From IMG/VR virus record IMGVR_UViG_3300035670_001341, positions 1 to 22,241 of that record: a stretch of DNA of 22,241 nucleotides. One strand, given 5' to 3'. Each line of letters begins with the position of its first letter. Within the stretch, counting starts at the first letter, position 1. Origin of the DNA: a virus. The translations under genes were made by a program, and so were the position numbers. Positions 7,426 to 14,949 of this stretch are shown here, in pieces. The notes beneath the pieces were generated by a model. It saw only the letters and a list, made by a program, of their open reading frames with translations, made no database searches and was not told the origin of the DNA.

Positions 7426-8694
7426 ATGAAACAACAACAAAATCTTTCAGTTTTAAACTTGTCAAGAATGGATGTTCCTATCATAACGGAGGATACAAAG
7501 ACTCGTTATAATTGGGTACCAGTAGGAATCAACGGACACGATGATTATTTTGATGCTATAACTGAAGCGTATAACACATCTACAACGAACGCAGCATGTG
7601 TTGAAGGTTCTGCCGATTTAATTTATGGTAAGGGTTTAACTACTGCCGATGTAACATTCGAAGAGGATTTAGCAAAGTTATTACCAGGAGAAGATGTAAG
7701 AAAGGTTGCATTTGATTTAAAATTATATGGTAATGCAGCATTCCAAGTGTTTTGGAACGATGACCACACAAAGATAAAGAAATTCTATCATATTCCAGTA
7801 CAAACCCTTCGTGCAGAGAAATTATACGAACATACAAAGATTCAAAACTATTTCTATTGTACTGATTGGAATGATTTTAAGAAACAAAAAGAGAAAATCA
7901 AAATTCCTTCATTTGGAACATCTAATGAGAAATTAGAAATCCTTTACATTAAGGAATACGAACCAAATAGATACTACTATTCATTACCAGATTGGGTATC
8001 TGCATTACAATTTTCATTTGTAGAAGCAGAATTATCTAATTTACATTTCAATAATATTGAGAATGGTTTCTTACCATTAGTAATGATTAATATGAATAAT
8101 GGTGTTCCTGCACCTGAAGAAAGAGAAACAATCGAAGCAATGATTACCTCTAAATTCACAGGAACTCGTAATGCTGGTAGATTTATGTTATCATTTAACG
8201 ATGATGCAGCAAACAAACCAACATTAGATGCAATCAATATTGATAACTTGCATGAAAAGTACCAATACGTTGCAGAATACGCACAAGATAGAATCTTAGT
8301 TGCACATAGAATAGTTTCTCCATTACTTTTTGGTATCCGTACTGCAAATAATGGTTTCTCATCACAAAGTGAAGAGATGAAAACGGCCTATTCTATTTTC
8401 CAAACGATGACAATACAACCATTTCAGAACATCATCTTGAATTTTATTTCTGATGCCTTATTGAATGGTGGTTGGGGTAAAAAAGACCTGTCATTCGAAC
8501 AATTAACCCCATTAGTCATCCTTTCTACTACAGCAGAAGAAACTGGACAAACTATTGCAGAGGTAGAAGAAGATGTAAACGAACAAATGGAAAGTGGTGA
8601 TACAACAGAAATGGGATATAACCACATCCAAATGGAAGAAGAACCAAAATATTTGAGAACAACTCAACCATTCTTTAAAACCGAATTTGAATAA
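7426..8694 (+). CDS. Portal protein
   Basis: This 422-residue protein has the length and layout of siphophage portals. An N-terminal alpha/beta region (TEAYNTSTTNAACVEGSADL) is followed by a segment like those of the portal core (KVAFDLKLYGNAAFQVFWND, KKFYHIPVQTLRAEK). Then come the stem region and a C-terminal helical part (RILVAHRIVSPLLFGIRT, SQSEEMKTAYSIFQTMTIQP) in which the HRI and LFG residues are typical. The portal dodecamer forms the DNA entry vertex and anchors the connector. The acidic C-terminus ends KTEFE. It overlaps no neighbour: the next gene starts after a single spacer base. Its position downstream of the capsid gene, not upstream, is unusual. Confidence 0.85.
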   Translation: MKQQQNLSVLNLSRMDVPIITEDTKTRYNWVPVGINGHDDYFDAITEAYNTSTTNAACVEGSADLIYGKGLTTADVTFEEDLAKLLPGEDVRKVAFDLKLYGNAAFQVFWNDDHTKIKKFYHIPVQTLRAEKLYEHTKIQNYFYCTDWNDFKKQKEKIKIPSFGTSNEKLEILYIKEYEPNRYYYSLPDWVSALQFSFVEAELSNLHFNNIENGFLPLVMINMNNGVPAPEERETIEAMITSKFTGTRNAGRFMLSFNDDAANKPTLDAINIDNLHEKYQYVAEYAQDRILVAHRIVSPLLFGIRTANNGFSSQSEEMKTAYSIFQTMTIQPFQNIILNFISDALLNGGWGKKDLSFEQLTPLVILSTTAEETGQTIAEVEEDVNEQMESGDTTEMGYNHIQMEEEPKYLRTTQPFFKTEFE

Positions 8695-8695
8695 T

Positions 8696-9214
8696 ATGAG
8701 CTACGCATTATTTATTACAAGAAACGATATCATTAAGAACTCACCACTACAAGGTGCGATAGATGCTGATGCACTATTACCCTTCGTTCGTACGGCTCAA
8801 GACAAGTATTTGAAGAATCTTTTAGGAACTGTCCTATTTGATTACTTGCAAGCACAGATTGAAGCAGGAACTTTTGGTAGTTTAAGTGAATATTATCAAG
8901 ACCTGATGAACCAACATATTAAGTATGTTCTTTTGTGGTATGCTTGTGTAGAGTATATACCATTCAGTTCAATTCAATTTAAATCTGCTGGTGCAGTAAA
9001 ACACTTATCAGACCAATCAGTTGCTCCTACAAAGAGTGAGATTGATTATCTTTTAAACAAAGCATTATCAAATGCAGATTATTACGCAACAAGATTACAG
9101 GATTACTTAATTGCATACTCCGTACAAATACCTCAATACTATGAGTCAGTAGGAAATGCAACACAAATTTTTCCTGATATGGCTAATCAATATTTTCAGG
9201 GACTTCAATTATAA
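8696..9214 (+). CDS. Head-tail connector-like protein (possible DUF6712)
   Basis: This 172-residue, mostly helical protein follows the portal directly. Its N-terminus (FITRNDIIKNSPLQGAIDAD, then LPFVRTAQDKYLKNLLGT) matches my memory of the DUF6712-type proteins of Bacteroidetes phages, which sit after the portal where gp6-like connectors are found. I chose the ATG at 8696 over a TTG nine bases upstream at 8687: it gives the TAATATG junction used throughout this genome and removes an overlap with the portal stop. Such proteins form a ring under the portal. The family name is recalled, not searched. Confidence 0.6.
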   Translation: MSYALFITRNDIIKNSPLQGAIDADALLPFVRTAQDKYLKNLLGTVLFDYLQAQIEAGTFGSLSEYYQDLMNQHIKYVLLWYACVEYIPFSSIQFKSAGAVKHLSDQSVAPTKSEIDYLLNKALSNADYYATRLQDYLIAYSVQIPQYYESVGNATQIFPDMANQYFQGLQL

Positions 9215-9220
9215 AAACTT

Positions 9221-10096
9221 ATGGCAAGTCAACAAATAGTACATAATAACGCTACAAACTTCTCTTTGTATTACAACGTTCTAAATTATTTTAAAACGAT
9301 AATGACGAACCACCCATCTATTGGACACGTAACACAAGGTGATGTTTTCAGTATAGATGATAGAGAATTTCCAATGTATCCCGTTGGTAATATCTTAGTG
9401 CAAGGTGCTAACTTTGGTAGTAACATAACTGAATATCAAATTCAATTGATTGTTGCTGATAAAACCAAATTAAAAAATGATGAATCAGAGGGTGAAACAA
9501 ATAGTCAAGAAATTCCGTACTATGGAGTGGATGATGTGGTTGATATACATGCAAATACTTTGAGTGTCCTGAATGATTTAACCTCATATACACAAAGGAG
9601 TGTAGAGGGGTTTGAAATCAACGGAGAGATAAGTTGTGAACCCTTTAAAGATAAGTTTGATAATGGACTGGCAGGTTGGTCCGCAACATTCGACCTGACG
9701 GTTCACAACGACAAAAATCGTTGTCTTTTTTTTTTAATTAATCCATCTGGAAGTTATTATAGAATAGAAGATTGCGAAACGGGTGATATATACAATGCAG
9801 TAACTGCAACAACTGGAAGTATCGGACAAGTATTTGCTACAAACATTTATCCAAGCTCTCAACCAATCAGTTACTTGCAGAATTATGAAAATATAAAATG
9901 TTTTACAATATTAGAAGAGATAACTGGTAGAGATAATTACGATTTCTACAATTTACCAATTCTATCAATACCTTACTACGATTTTGGAAATTGTGCATTA
10001 TGTGAATTATGGACATCACCAAAAGTGTGGGGTACAACACCAGAGAAGTGGGGTACAGGAGTTGATGTAGCATTAAGAAAGTGGCAATACACATAA
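9221..10096 (+). CDS. Neck or tail-completion-like protein with extra C-terminal domain
   Basis: This 291-residue protein has two parts. Residues 1-~168 form a region I recognise from marine phage genomes (FKTIMTNHPSIGHVTQGDVF, EFPMYPVGNILVQGANFG, VDDVVDIHANTLSVLNDLT, FDNGLAGWSATFDLTVHNDK), found near the connector and likely at the head-tail joint. After the T10 run (residues 169-172) comes an added part with DCETGDIY, GQVFATN, KCFTILEE and CALCELW, a cysteine layout like exchangeable adhesion domains of such phages. It ends with spaced tryptophans (WTSPKVWGTTPEKWGTG), perhaps the original C-terminus. The gene starts 6 nt after its neighbour with the leader ATAAAAACTTATGGC. Virion role likely; exact role uncertain. 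Confidence 0.6.
   Translation: MASQQIVHNNATNFSLYYNVLNYFKTIMTNHPSIGHVTQGDVFSIDDREFPMYPVGNILVQGANFGSNITEYQIQLIVADKTKLKNDESEGETNSQEIPYYGVDDVVDIHANTLSVLNDLTSYTQRSVEGFEINGEISCEPFKDKFDNGLAGWSATFDLTVHNDKNRCLFFLINPSGSYYRIEDCETGDIYNAVTATTGSIGQVFATNIYPSSQPISYLQNYENIKCFTILEEITGRDNYDFYNLPILSIPYYDFGNCALCELWTSPKVWGTTPEKWGTGVDVALRKWQYT
9725..9742 (+). other. T10 slippage-prone tract inside the neck-like gene
   Basis: Codon 169 (CTT) begins a run of ten T at 9726-9735, followed by AATTAAT. In the annotated frame it reads Leu-Phe-Phe-Leu-Ile-Asn. With one extra T the frame meets TAA after 173 residues; with one fewer T it meets TAA after 171. The zero-frame codons also fit a U-UUU-UUU slippery heptamer. Slippage in either direction would therefore make a short product ending at the domain border. 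Confidence 0.5.
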
Positions 10097-10114
10097 AATA
10101 AAAAAATATATAAG

Positions 10115-11833
10115 ATGAGTAATTTATCAAATTTATACATTTCACAAAGTTACCAGGGTTTATTACACTTAGGTACTAATCAATCCATTACGGCTTCAAT
10201 CGGACAAGGTTATGTTCAGATACAAGATGGTGTTGGAGCTTGGATGTCTGCATCTATTGATTCGAATGGTAATCTATATCTTGTGAATGATGTATCATCA
10301 TCTACAATCACTACAAACGATATCTATGTAGATAATGACCTAATTGTTTCTGGTAATTTAATTGTACATGAGAATGTAGAGTTGAAAGGAAACGTAGATA
10401 TCACAGGCAGTGTAACGATTAGTGAAAACCTTTTTGTAAGTGGAACAATCCATGCGTATGAGGTTATTACCTTAATTGAAAGTTCATCAGTAATTTTCTC
10501 TTCTGGTTCTAACGTAATTGGTGATTCTACATCTGATACTCAAACTATTGTAGGTCAAACTACTATTAGTGGAAGTTTAGGTGTAACTGGTACACAAACT
10601 AATACTGGTAATTTATTCGTAACAAACGAAATCTCATCTTCAACAATAAATGGAATTGGTAATGTAGCATTATATTCTCAATCAGTTGATTCTCGTTTAG
10701 ATTACTTAGAAGGGCCGTTCTCTACATCAGTAGATAGTAGATTAGACCAATTAGAATTTGATTCTGCATCACAAGATAGCCGTTTAGATAATATTGAAAA
10801 CTATACAGCATCTTTAAGAACTGCATTTACTGCAAGTGGAACTGATGTAAACTTTAATGGTAATATAAATGTAGTTGGTTCAATCAATGCGTATGAGATA
10901 CATACCATAATCGAATCAAGCAGCGTTATATTCTCTTCAGGGTCGAATGTTCTCGGTGATAATGTATCTGATACTCAAACTTTAAATGGAACTGTCACAA
11001 TCCCTAATACTTTGTTTGTAGCAGGTGTTGAATTTATTCCATTTAGTTCATCAGTTGATTATAGATTAGATAATTTAGAAGCATTTAGTTCTTCATTAGT
11101 TTTTGATTTTGTTACTCAAGCACAATTAACACAAACTGCATCAGTATTACAAACTAATATTGATAAGAAATTAGATTCTGCTTCATTCCAATCTTATACT
11201 TCTTCAAATGATGTATTGGTTGCAGGTAAATTAAATACATCTTCATTTGAAGCATATACAGCTAGTGTAGATACTAAATTTACTACAATTGGAACTTATA
11301 CAGGTTCTAATGATACAAAATGGAACACATTAGGTGGATATACTGCATCAGTTGATACTAAGTTCAATACAATCGGTAGTTATACTGCAAGTAACGATAC
11401 TAAGTGGAATACATTGCAAAATGTAACTGCATCTTTAATTAATGCAACTGGCTCTTATGCAACAACTGGTTCAAATACATTTATAGGTTCAAATACATTT
11501 GATGGTAGAGTAAATGGTAATTCAGTTTCAATGTCAATCTCTTCTGCTACTGCTAGTTTAGATTGTTCATTAGGTAATTTCTTTTATTTATCTATACCAT
11601 CCGGTTCAACACATCTTTCAGTAAGTAATATTATTGGTGGTCAAACTATTTCATTAAAAATAACACAACCATCAGCTGGATATGGTATTATAACGTATAA
11701 TACTGGTAGTATTAAATTCCCACAAAGTGCTGCACCTATTTTAACGAATAATGTAAATGCAGAAGATATAATAACGTTTGTTTCATATACAGAAAGTTCA
11801 TTATATGGAGTAATAACACAAAATTTAGTTTAA
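10115..11833 (+). CDS. Tail fibre protein 2
   Basis: This 572-residue fibre starts with a short attachment-like region (LYISQSYQGLLHLGTNQSI), followed by two ESSSV modules (residues ~114-147 and ~259-292). Heptad-like shaft repeats come next: SVDSRLDYLE, SQDSRLDNIE, SVDYRLDNLE, then alternating TASVDTKFTTIG and TASNDTKWNTLG. The C-terminal ~105 residues (SLDCSLGNFFYLSIPSGST, GQTISLKITQP) match the end of fibre 1. N-terminus, shaft and cap suggest a trimeric fibre. It follows the neck-like gene after an A-rich gap and runs into the third adhesin by a TAATATG junction. Shared modules with fibre 1 imply exchange by recombination. The receptor is unknown. Confidence 0.85.
   Translation: MSNLSNLYISQSYQGLLHLGTNQSITASIGQGYVQIQDGVGAWMSASIDSNGNLYLVNDVSSSTITTNDIYVDNDLIVSGNLIVHENVELKGNVDITGSVTISENLFVSGTIHAYEVITLIESSSVIFSSGSNVIGDSTSDTQTIVGQTTISGSLGVTGTQTNTGNLFVTNEISSSTINGIGNVALYSQSVDSRLDYLEGPFSTSVDSRLDQLEFDSASQDSRLDNIENYTASLRTAFTASGTDVNFNGNINVVGSINAYEIHTIIESSSVIFSSGSNVLGDNVSDTQTLNGTVTIPNTLFVAGVEFIPFSSSVDYRLDNLEAFSSSLVFDFVTQAQLTQTASVLQTNIDKKLDSASFQSYTSSNDVLVAGKLNTSSFEAYTASVDTKFTTIGTYTGSNDTKWNTLGGYTASVDTKFNTIGSYTASNDTKWNTLQNVTASLINATGSYATTGSNTFIGSNTFDGRVNGNSVSMSISSATASLDCSLGNFFYLSIPSGSTHLSVSNIIGGQTISLKITQPSAGYGIITYNTGSIKFPQSAAPILTNNVNAEDIITFVSYTESSLYGVITQNLV
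10454..10555 (+). repeat. 34-codon fibre module, copy 2 (ESSSV type)
   Basis: This is the first of two copies in fibre 2, with the core LIESSSVIFSSGSNVIGD and DTQ. It is exactly as long as the other copies and lies about 330 nt upstream of copy 3. Confidence 0.85.
10889..10990 (+). repeat. 34-codon fibre module, copy 3 (ESSSV type)
   Basis: This copy (IIESSSVIFSSGSNVLGD, DTQTLNG) is closer in protein to the copy in fibre 1 than to its own neighbour in fibre 2, yet uses different synonymous codons (for example AGCAGC where copy 1 has TCTTCG). Confidence 0.85.
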
Positions 11834-11834
11834 T

Positions 11835-13256
11835 ATGTATATACCTTTTTCTTATTTTGGTGGTGGTAGTAATTGTATAAATGCTACTGGTGGTATCACC
11901 GGTAGTTACATTAGTGGTAGCCAAGTATGGAAGTATCACAAATTCAATACTACTGGTTCTGCATCATTTGATATAATAAGTGGTAATACTAATAATGCAA
12001 AATTATTAATTGTAGGTGGTGGAGGTGCAGCTGGTAGATGTTCTACTGGTACATCCGTATCTTTTGATAACGCAGGTGGTGGTGGAGCAGGTGGTGTATT
12101 TTATGCATACAATCTTGCATTATCATCTGGTTCATATTCTCTTTATATTGGAGATGGTGGATTAGTGACTGGTTCAAATGGTGAAGATAGTTGGTTTCAA
12201 TATCCATATACTATTACAAATGATTCATATTATGTTTCAGGTGATAAAATAACAGCATATGGTGGTGGACATGGTGGTTATATCAATATTTCATCTACTA
12301 TAAGTCCATCATTAGTATCATCAGGTTCAGCAGGTGGATGGGTTTCATATGATGGAACTGGTGCATCATTGACTGGTTCTGCACCAGTATTTGGGCAAGG
12401 ATATCCATCTTCTAAACCATCAGACTATAATTTAAATGTTGCTGATAATAGAGCAGGTGGAGGTTCAGGTGCAGGAGGAGTTGGGGGTGTTATACCAAAT
12501 AGTCCAGAATTTCCTGGTAATGCTAAATTCTTTGATATTACGGGTCCATCTTCATCTATTGAAGTAGCTGCTGGTGGATGGGGTTATTCACAAGGAACTG
12601 GTGGTTCATCGGCATTAAGATTACCTGGATTTGGAGGTGATGCGGTAGTAAGAACTAATACAACATCTCGTGCAATTAGAGGAATATCTGGTTCGGTGTA
12701 TATTGCATATCCTGTTTGTGATTTAGAACTAACTTGTTCTCAATATGTAGTATATGGTGGTGCACTAGGTGGAAATTTAACTTACATTCCTTGTGGACAA
12801 AGTGAATTAGTAACATCTGCTATAAATCCAAATTATACAGGTTCTATTTGTGTTCAACAAGTAGATGGATACCCATCAGCATCTAACACAGTTAATGTAA
12901 TATTGACTGGTAGTTGTGATACATATATTCCATTACCAACTACTCCATTATGTAGTGGTAGTGAAGTACAAACTGCAACATATATTTACAATTTCCAATT
13001 TTTACAACAATGTTATCCTACACCATCATCTTGTCAACAAGTATTGGGTTTAGGTGGTACAATTACATACACTATGACAGATGGAACACCAGTTACTGCT
13101 AGTTATGGGTTAGGTTATGAATATACCGGCCAAATATGTGCAAGAGAATTTCCTGCACCTACTATTAGTTGTAATACTGGTGATTATTCGTTTGGTTCAT
13201 GTAGTATAACTAAAACTGACATTGTTTGTGGATACTATTGTTCAGGTTCAATATAA
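11835..13256 (+). CDS. Glycine-rich, cysteine-rich adhesin (fibre tip candidate)
   Basis: This 473-residue protein has two regions. Residues ~50-292 are glycine-rich with runs such as LLIVGGGGAAG, NAGGGGAGGVFY, YIGDGGL and RAGGGSGAGGVGG, closing with GSVYIAYP. This fits the glycine-rich domains of phage receptor-binding proteins. From about residue 295 on it holds about 13 cysteines in at least two related units, each with a YxxxGLGG or GGALGG turn, a beta strand, then TG(S/Q)IC. These units look like small Ig-like adhesion domains. There is no signal peptide, as expected for a virion protein. It is joined to fibre 2 by TAATATG and to the gp10-like gene by TAATAAATG. It is a likely receptor-binding tip; the target is unknown. 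Confidence 0.7.
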   Translation: MYIPFSYFGGGSNCINATGGITGSYISGSQVWKYHKFNTTGSASFDIISGNTNNAKLLIVGGGGAAGRCSTGTSVSFDNAGGGGAGGVFYAYNLALSSGSYSLYIGDGGLVTGSNGEDSWFQYPYTITNDSYYVSGDKITAYGGGHGGYINISSTISPSLVSSGSAGGWVSYDGTGASLTGSAPVFGQGYPSSKPSDYNLNVADNRAGGGSGAGGVGGVIPNSPEFPGNAKFFDITGPSSSIEVAAGGWGYSQGTGGSSALRLPGFGGDAVVRTNTTSRAIRGISGSVYIAYPVCDLELTCSQYVVYGGALGGNLTYIPCGQSELVTSAINPNYTGSICVQQVDGYPSASNTVNVILTGSCDTYIPLPTTPLCSGSEVQTATYIYNFQFLQQCYPTPSSCQQVLGLGGTITYTMTDGTPVTASYGLGYEYTGQICAREFPAPTISCNTGDYSFGSCSITKTDIVCGYYCSGSI

Positions 13257-13259
13257 TAA

Positions 13260-13646
13260 ATGAAAACACTAAAAGATTTAGCAGGATTATATAAAACCTT
13301 AGCTCAAACTAATTTGGTTACTGGTAAAACTCGTGCATATAAAACTGGTAATCTTTACACACAAGTAACTCAACGAAATAGAGCAGAAACAATGATTACA
13401 GAACCCTCAAAAGGGAAGTATGTAATCACTCTAAACTATGCACCAGATGGAGCAGAGTATGGTAAGTTTGTAGAAGAAGGAACATCTAAGATGGAAGCAA
13501 GACCTTTTGCAGAGAATGCTGCTAACTCACCCGAAATGAAAGTGGCAGTAGATGAGTTTATGAATGGTAAAGTTGATGAACTTTTAGTGGATTGGGAAGC
13601 TAAATTCTCCAAAGATATGAAGAAAATGGGTTTCGTAGTTAAGTAA
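13260..13646 (+). CDS. HK97-gp10-like tail-head joining protein
   Basis: This 128-residue basic protein carries YGKFVEEGTSKMEARPF followed by AENA at about residues 67-87. That is the signature of the HK97-gp10-like family (a 'yaxyvExGTxkmxarPF' block). Family members join tail to connector. The N-terminal half has LKDLAGLYKTLAQTN and RAYKTGNLYTQV, and the C-terminal helix is charged. Its start lies directly behind a double TAATAA stop of the adhesin gene. In most siphophages this gene lies right after the connector genes; here two fibre genes separate them, as if inserted. Confidence 0.75.
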   Translation: MKTLKDLAGLYKTLAQTNLVTGKTRAYKTGNLYTQVTQRNRAETMITEPSKGKYVITLNYAPDGAEYGKFVEEGTSKMEARPFAENAANSPEMKVAVDEFMNGKVDELLVDWEAKFSKDMKKMGFVVK

Positions 13647-13670
13647 CCCTTCAATACAAAACGATTTCTG

Positions 13671-13687
13671 TTGGTTAAATGTTAAAT
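13671..13687 (+). promoter_or_regulatory. TTGGTTAAATGTTAAAT motif before the distal tail gene
   Basis: This is a tandem GTTAAAT-GTTAAAT within the 54-nt gap upstream of the gene at 13701, a variant of the recurring ATTGTTAAA element. It ends 13 nt before the start codon. A promoter or leader element is possible. Confidence 0.3.
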
Positions 13688-13700
13688 TAATTAAATAATT

Positions 13701-14948
13701 ATGAGTATTGTCATAGTACAACAACCAGCAACTGCATCACTTTCACAATCGCCAATGGCGTATTCGTTTTACGAAAGTAATACTGCGGTATTGACAAGTA
13801 GTTCATTCCAATATATGTTGGATTTATACTATTGGACAGGTTCTAGAACTGATTCAGGTTCTATTCCTCAATATACGCTTGTAAAATATCCAAATAACGA
13901 TAATACTGGTATATTTGATGTTAGTAGAATTATTAACTCAACTTTAAATAGATTATCTATTTCATCTTTATCACAAGAGAATACTGAATGGGTTGCAGCT
14001 GATTTATATTACCAATATCAAAGTGGTAGTGTTTTTGTAACAGGTTCTAAACAAAGAAGTTTAACTTCCTTTGCAATGGATGGTTATCAGTTGTTTGAAG
14101 AAAGTGTTGGAGACCCATTATGGTTTAGTGATGACCATTGGCCTTTCTTATCAGGTGCACCAGCAACACAATCTCTTTTGCAAGAAAATGAAGTAAATTA
14201 TATTGGTGTATATTTTGGTAATCAAGGAACTACAACAGCTGGAGATAATTTACAACCAAATTATTTCACATACGATTTAAGTTTAGGATTTACCTTAAAT
14301 GAAACTTATACAGGTTTAACTACTGGTTCATCTGACCAACAAATATTCAATTTTGATTTAGGTAAGAATAATACAACTCTTGCACCTTATTGGAACTCAT
14401 TAGAATGGTTTATAGTTCATGCATATAGAAATGAAGGTGGAACTCTAACTGAATTGGGACAACCTTTAAAATACAATATTGTATGTAATCAAAAGTACCC
14501 TAACGTTCGTATAATGTGGAAAAATAGATTCGGTGAATTTGATTATTTTAACTTTAATATGGTTAATAGACAATCATTTTCAGTATCTCGTTCACAATAT
14601 CAACCACAAATTGGTACATTTAACGGAAGTTATTTAACATATAATCGTTATGATTCATCTATCTTAAATTATTTAGTAGATACTAAACAAGCAATATCTG
14701 TAAATACTAATTGGGTGAATGAAGGATATAATGATACGTTCAAACAATTATTAGTATCCGATGAAATATATTGGATATACAATGAACCATTATTCTATGC
14801 AGAATGGGGTGTTAGTAGTAATCCACAAGGTATTAGACCAATCACAATAAAAACAGATTCAATTCAATTTAAAACTGGTGTAGTTGATAAACTAATTCAG
14901 TATTCATTTGATTTCGATTATGGCCAATCATATAAACTAATATTATAA
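13701..14948 (+). CDS. Distal tail or baseplate-like protein
   Basis: This 415-residue beta-rich protein resembles tail-tip proteins I recall from Bacteroidetes phages, with the characteristic RIMWKNRFGEFDYFNFNM near residue 270, repeated aromatic strands and a C-terminus FDFDYGQSYKLIL. The N-terminal part (IVIVQQPATASLSQSPMAY, then FDVSRIIN) is like the start of such proteins. It precedes the hub-like gene by 1 nt (TAATATG), the arrangement expected for a distal tail protein next to the hub. It is placed upstream of the tape measure, whereas most siphophages have these genes downstream. The role is inferred from context and recalled similarity. Confidence 0.55.
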   Translation: MSIVIVQQPATASLSQSPMAYSFYESNTAVLTSSSFQYMLDLYYWTGSRTDSGSIPQYTLVKYPNNDNTGIFDVSRIINSTLNRLSISSLSQENTEWVAADLYYQYQSGSVFVTGSKQRSLTSFAMDGYQLFEESVGDPLWFSDDHWPFLSGAPATQSLLQENEVNYIGVYFGNQGTTTAGDNLQPNYFTYDLSLGFTLNETYTGLTTGSSDQQIFNFDLGKNNTTLAPYWNSLEWFIVHAYRNEGGTLTELGQPLKYNIVCNQKYPNVRIMWKNRFGEFDYFNFNMVNRQSFSVSRSQYQPQIGTFNGSYLTYNRYDSSILNYLVDTKQAISVNTNWVNEGYNDTFKQLLVSDEIYWIYNEPLFYAEWGVSSNPQGIRPITIKTDSIQFKTGVVDKLIQYSFDFDYGQSYKLIL

Positions 14949-14949
14949 T

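Noticed and set aside
8687-8695. TTG start codon giving a 175-residue connector protein
   Set aside because: It would overlap the portal stop codon, while the ATG at 8696 gives the TAATATG junction seen at seven other places.
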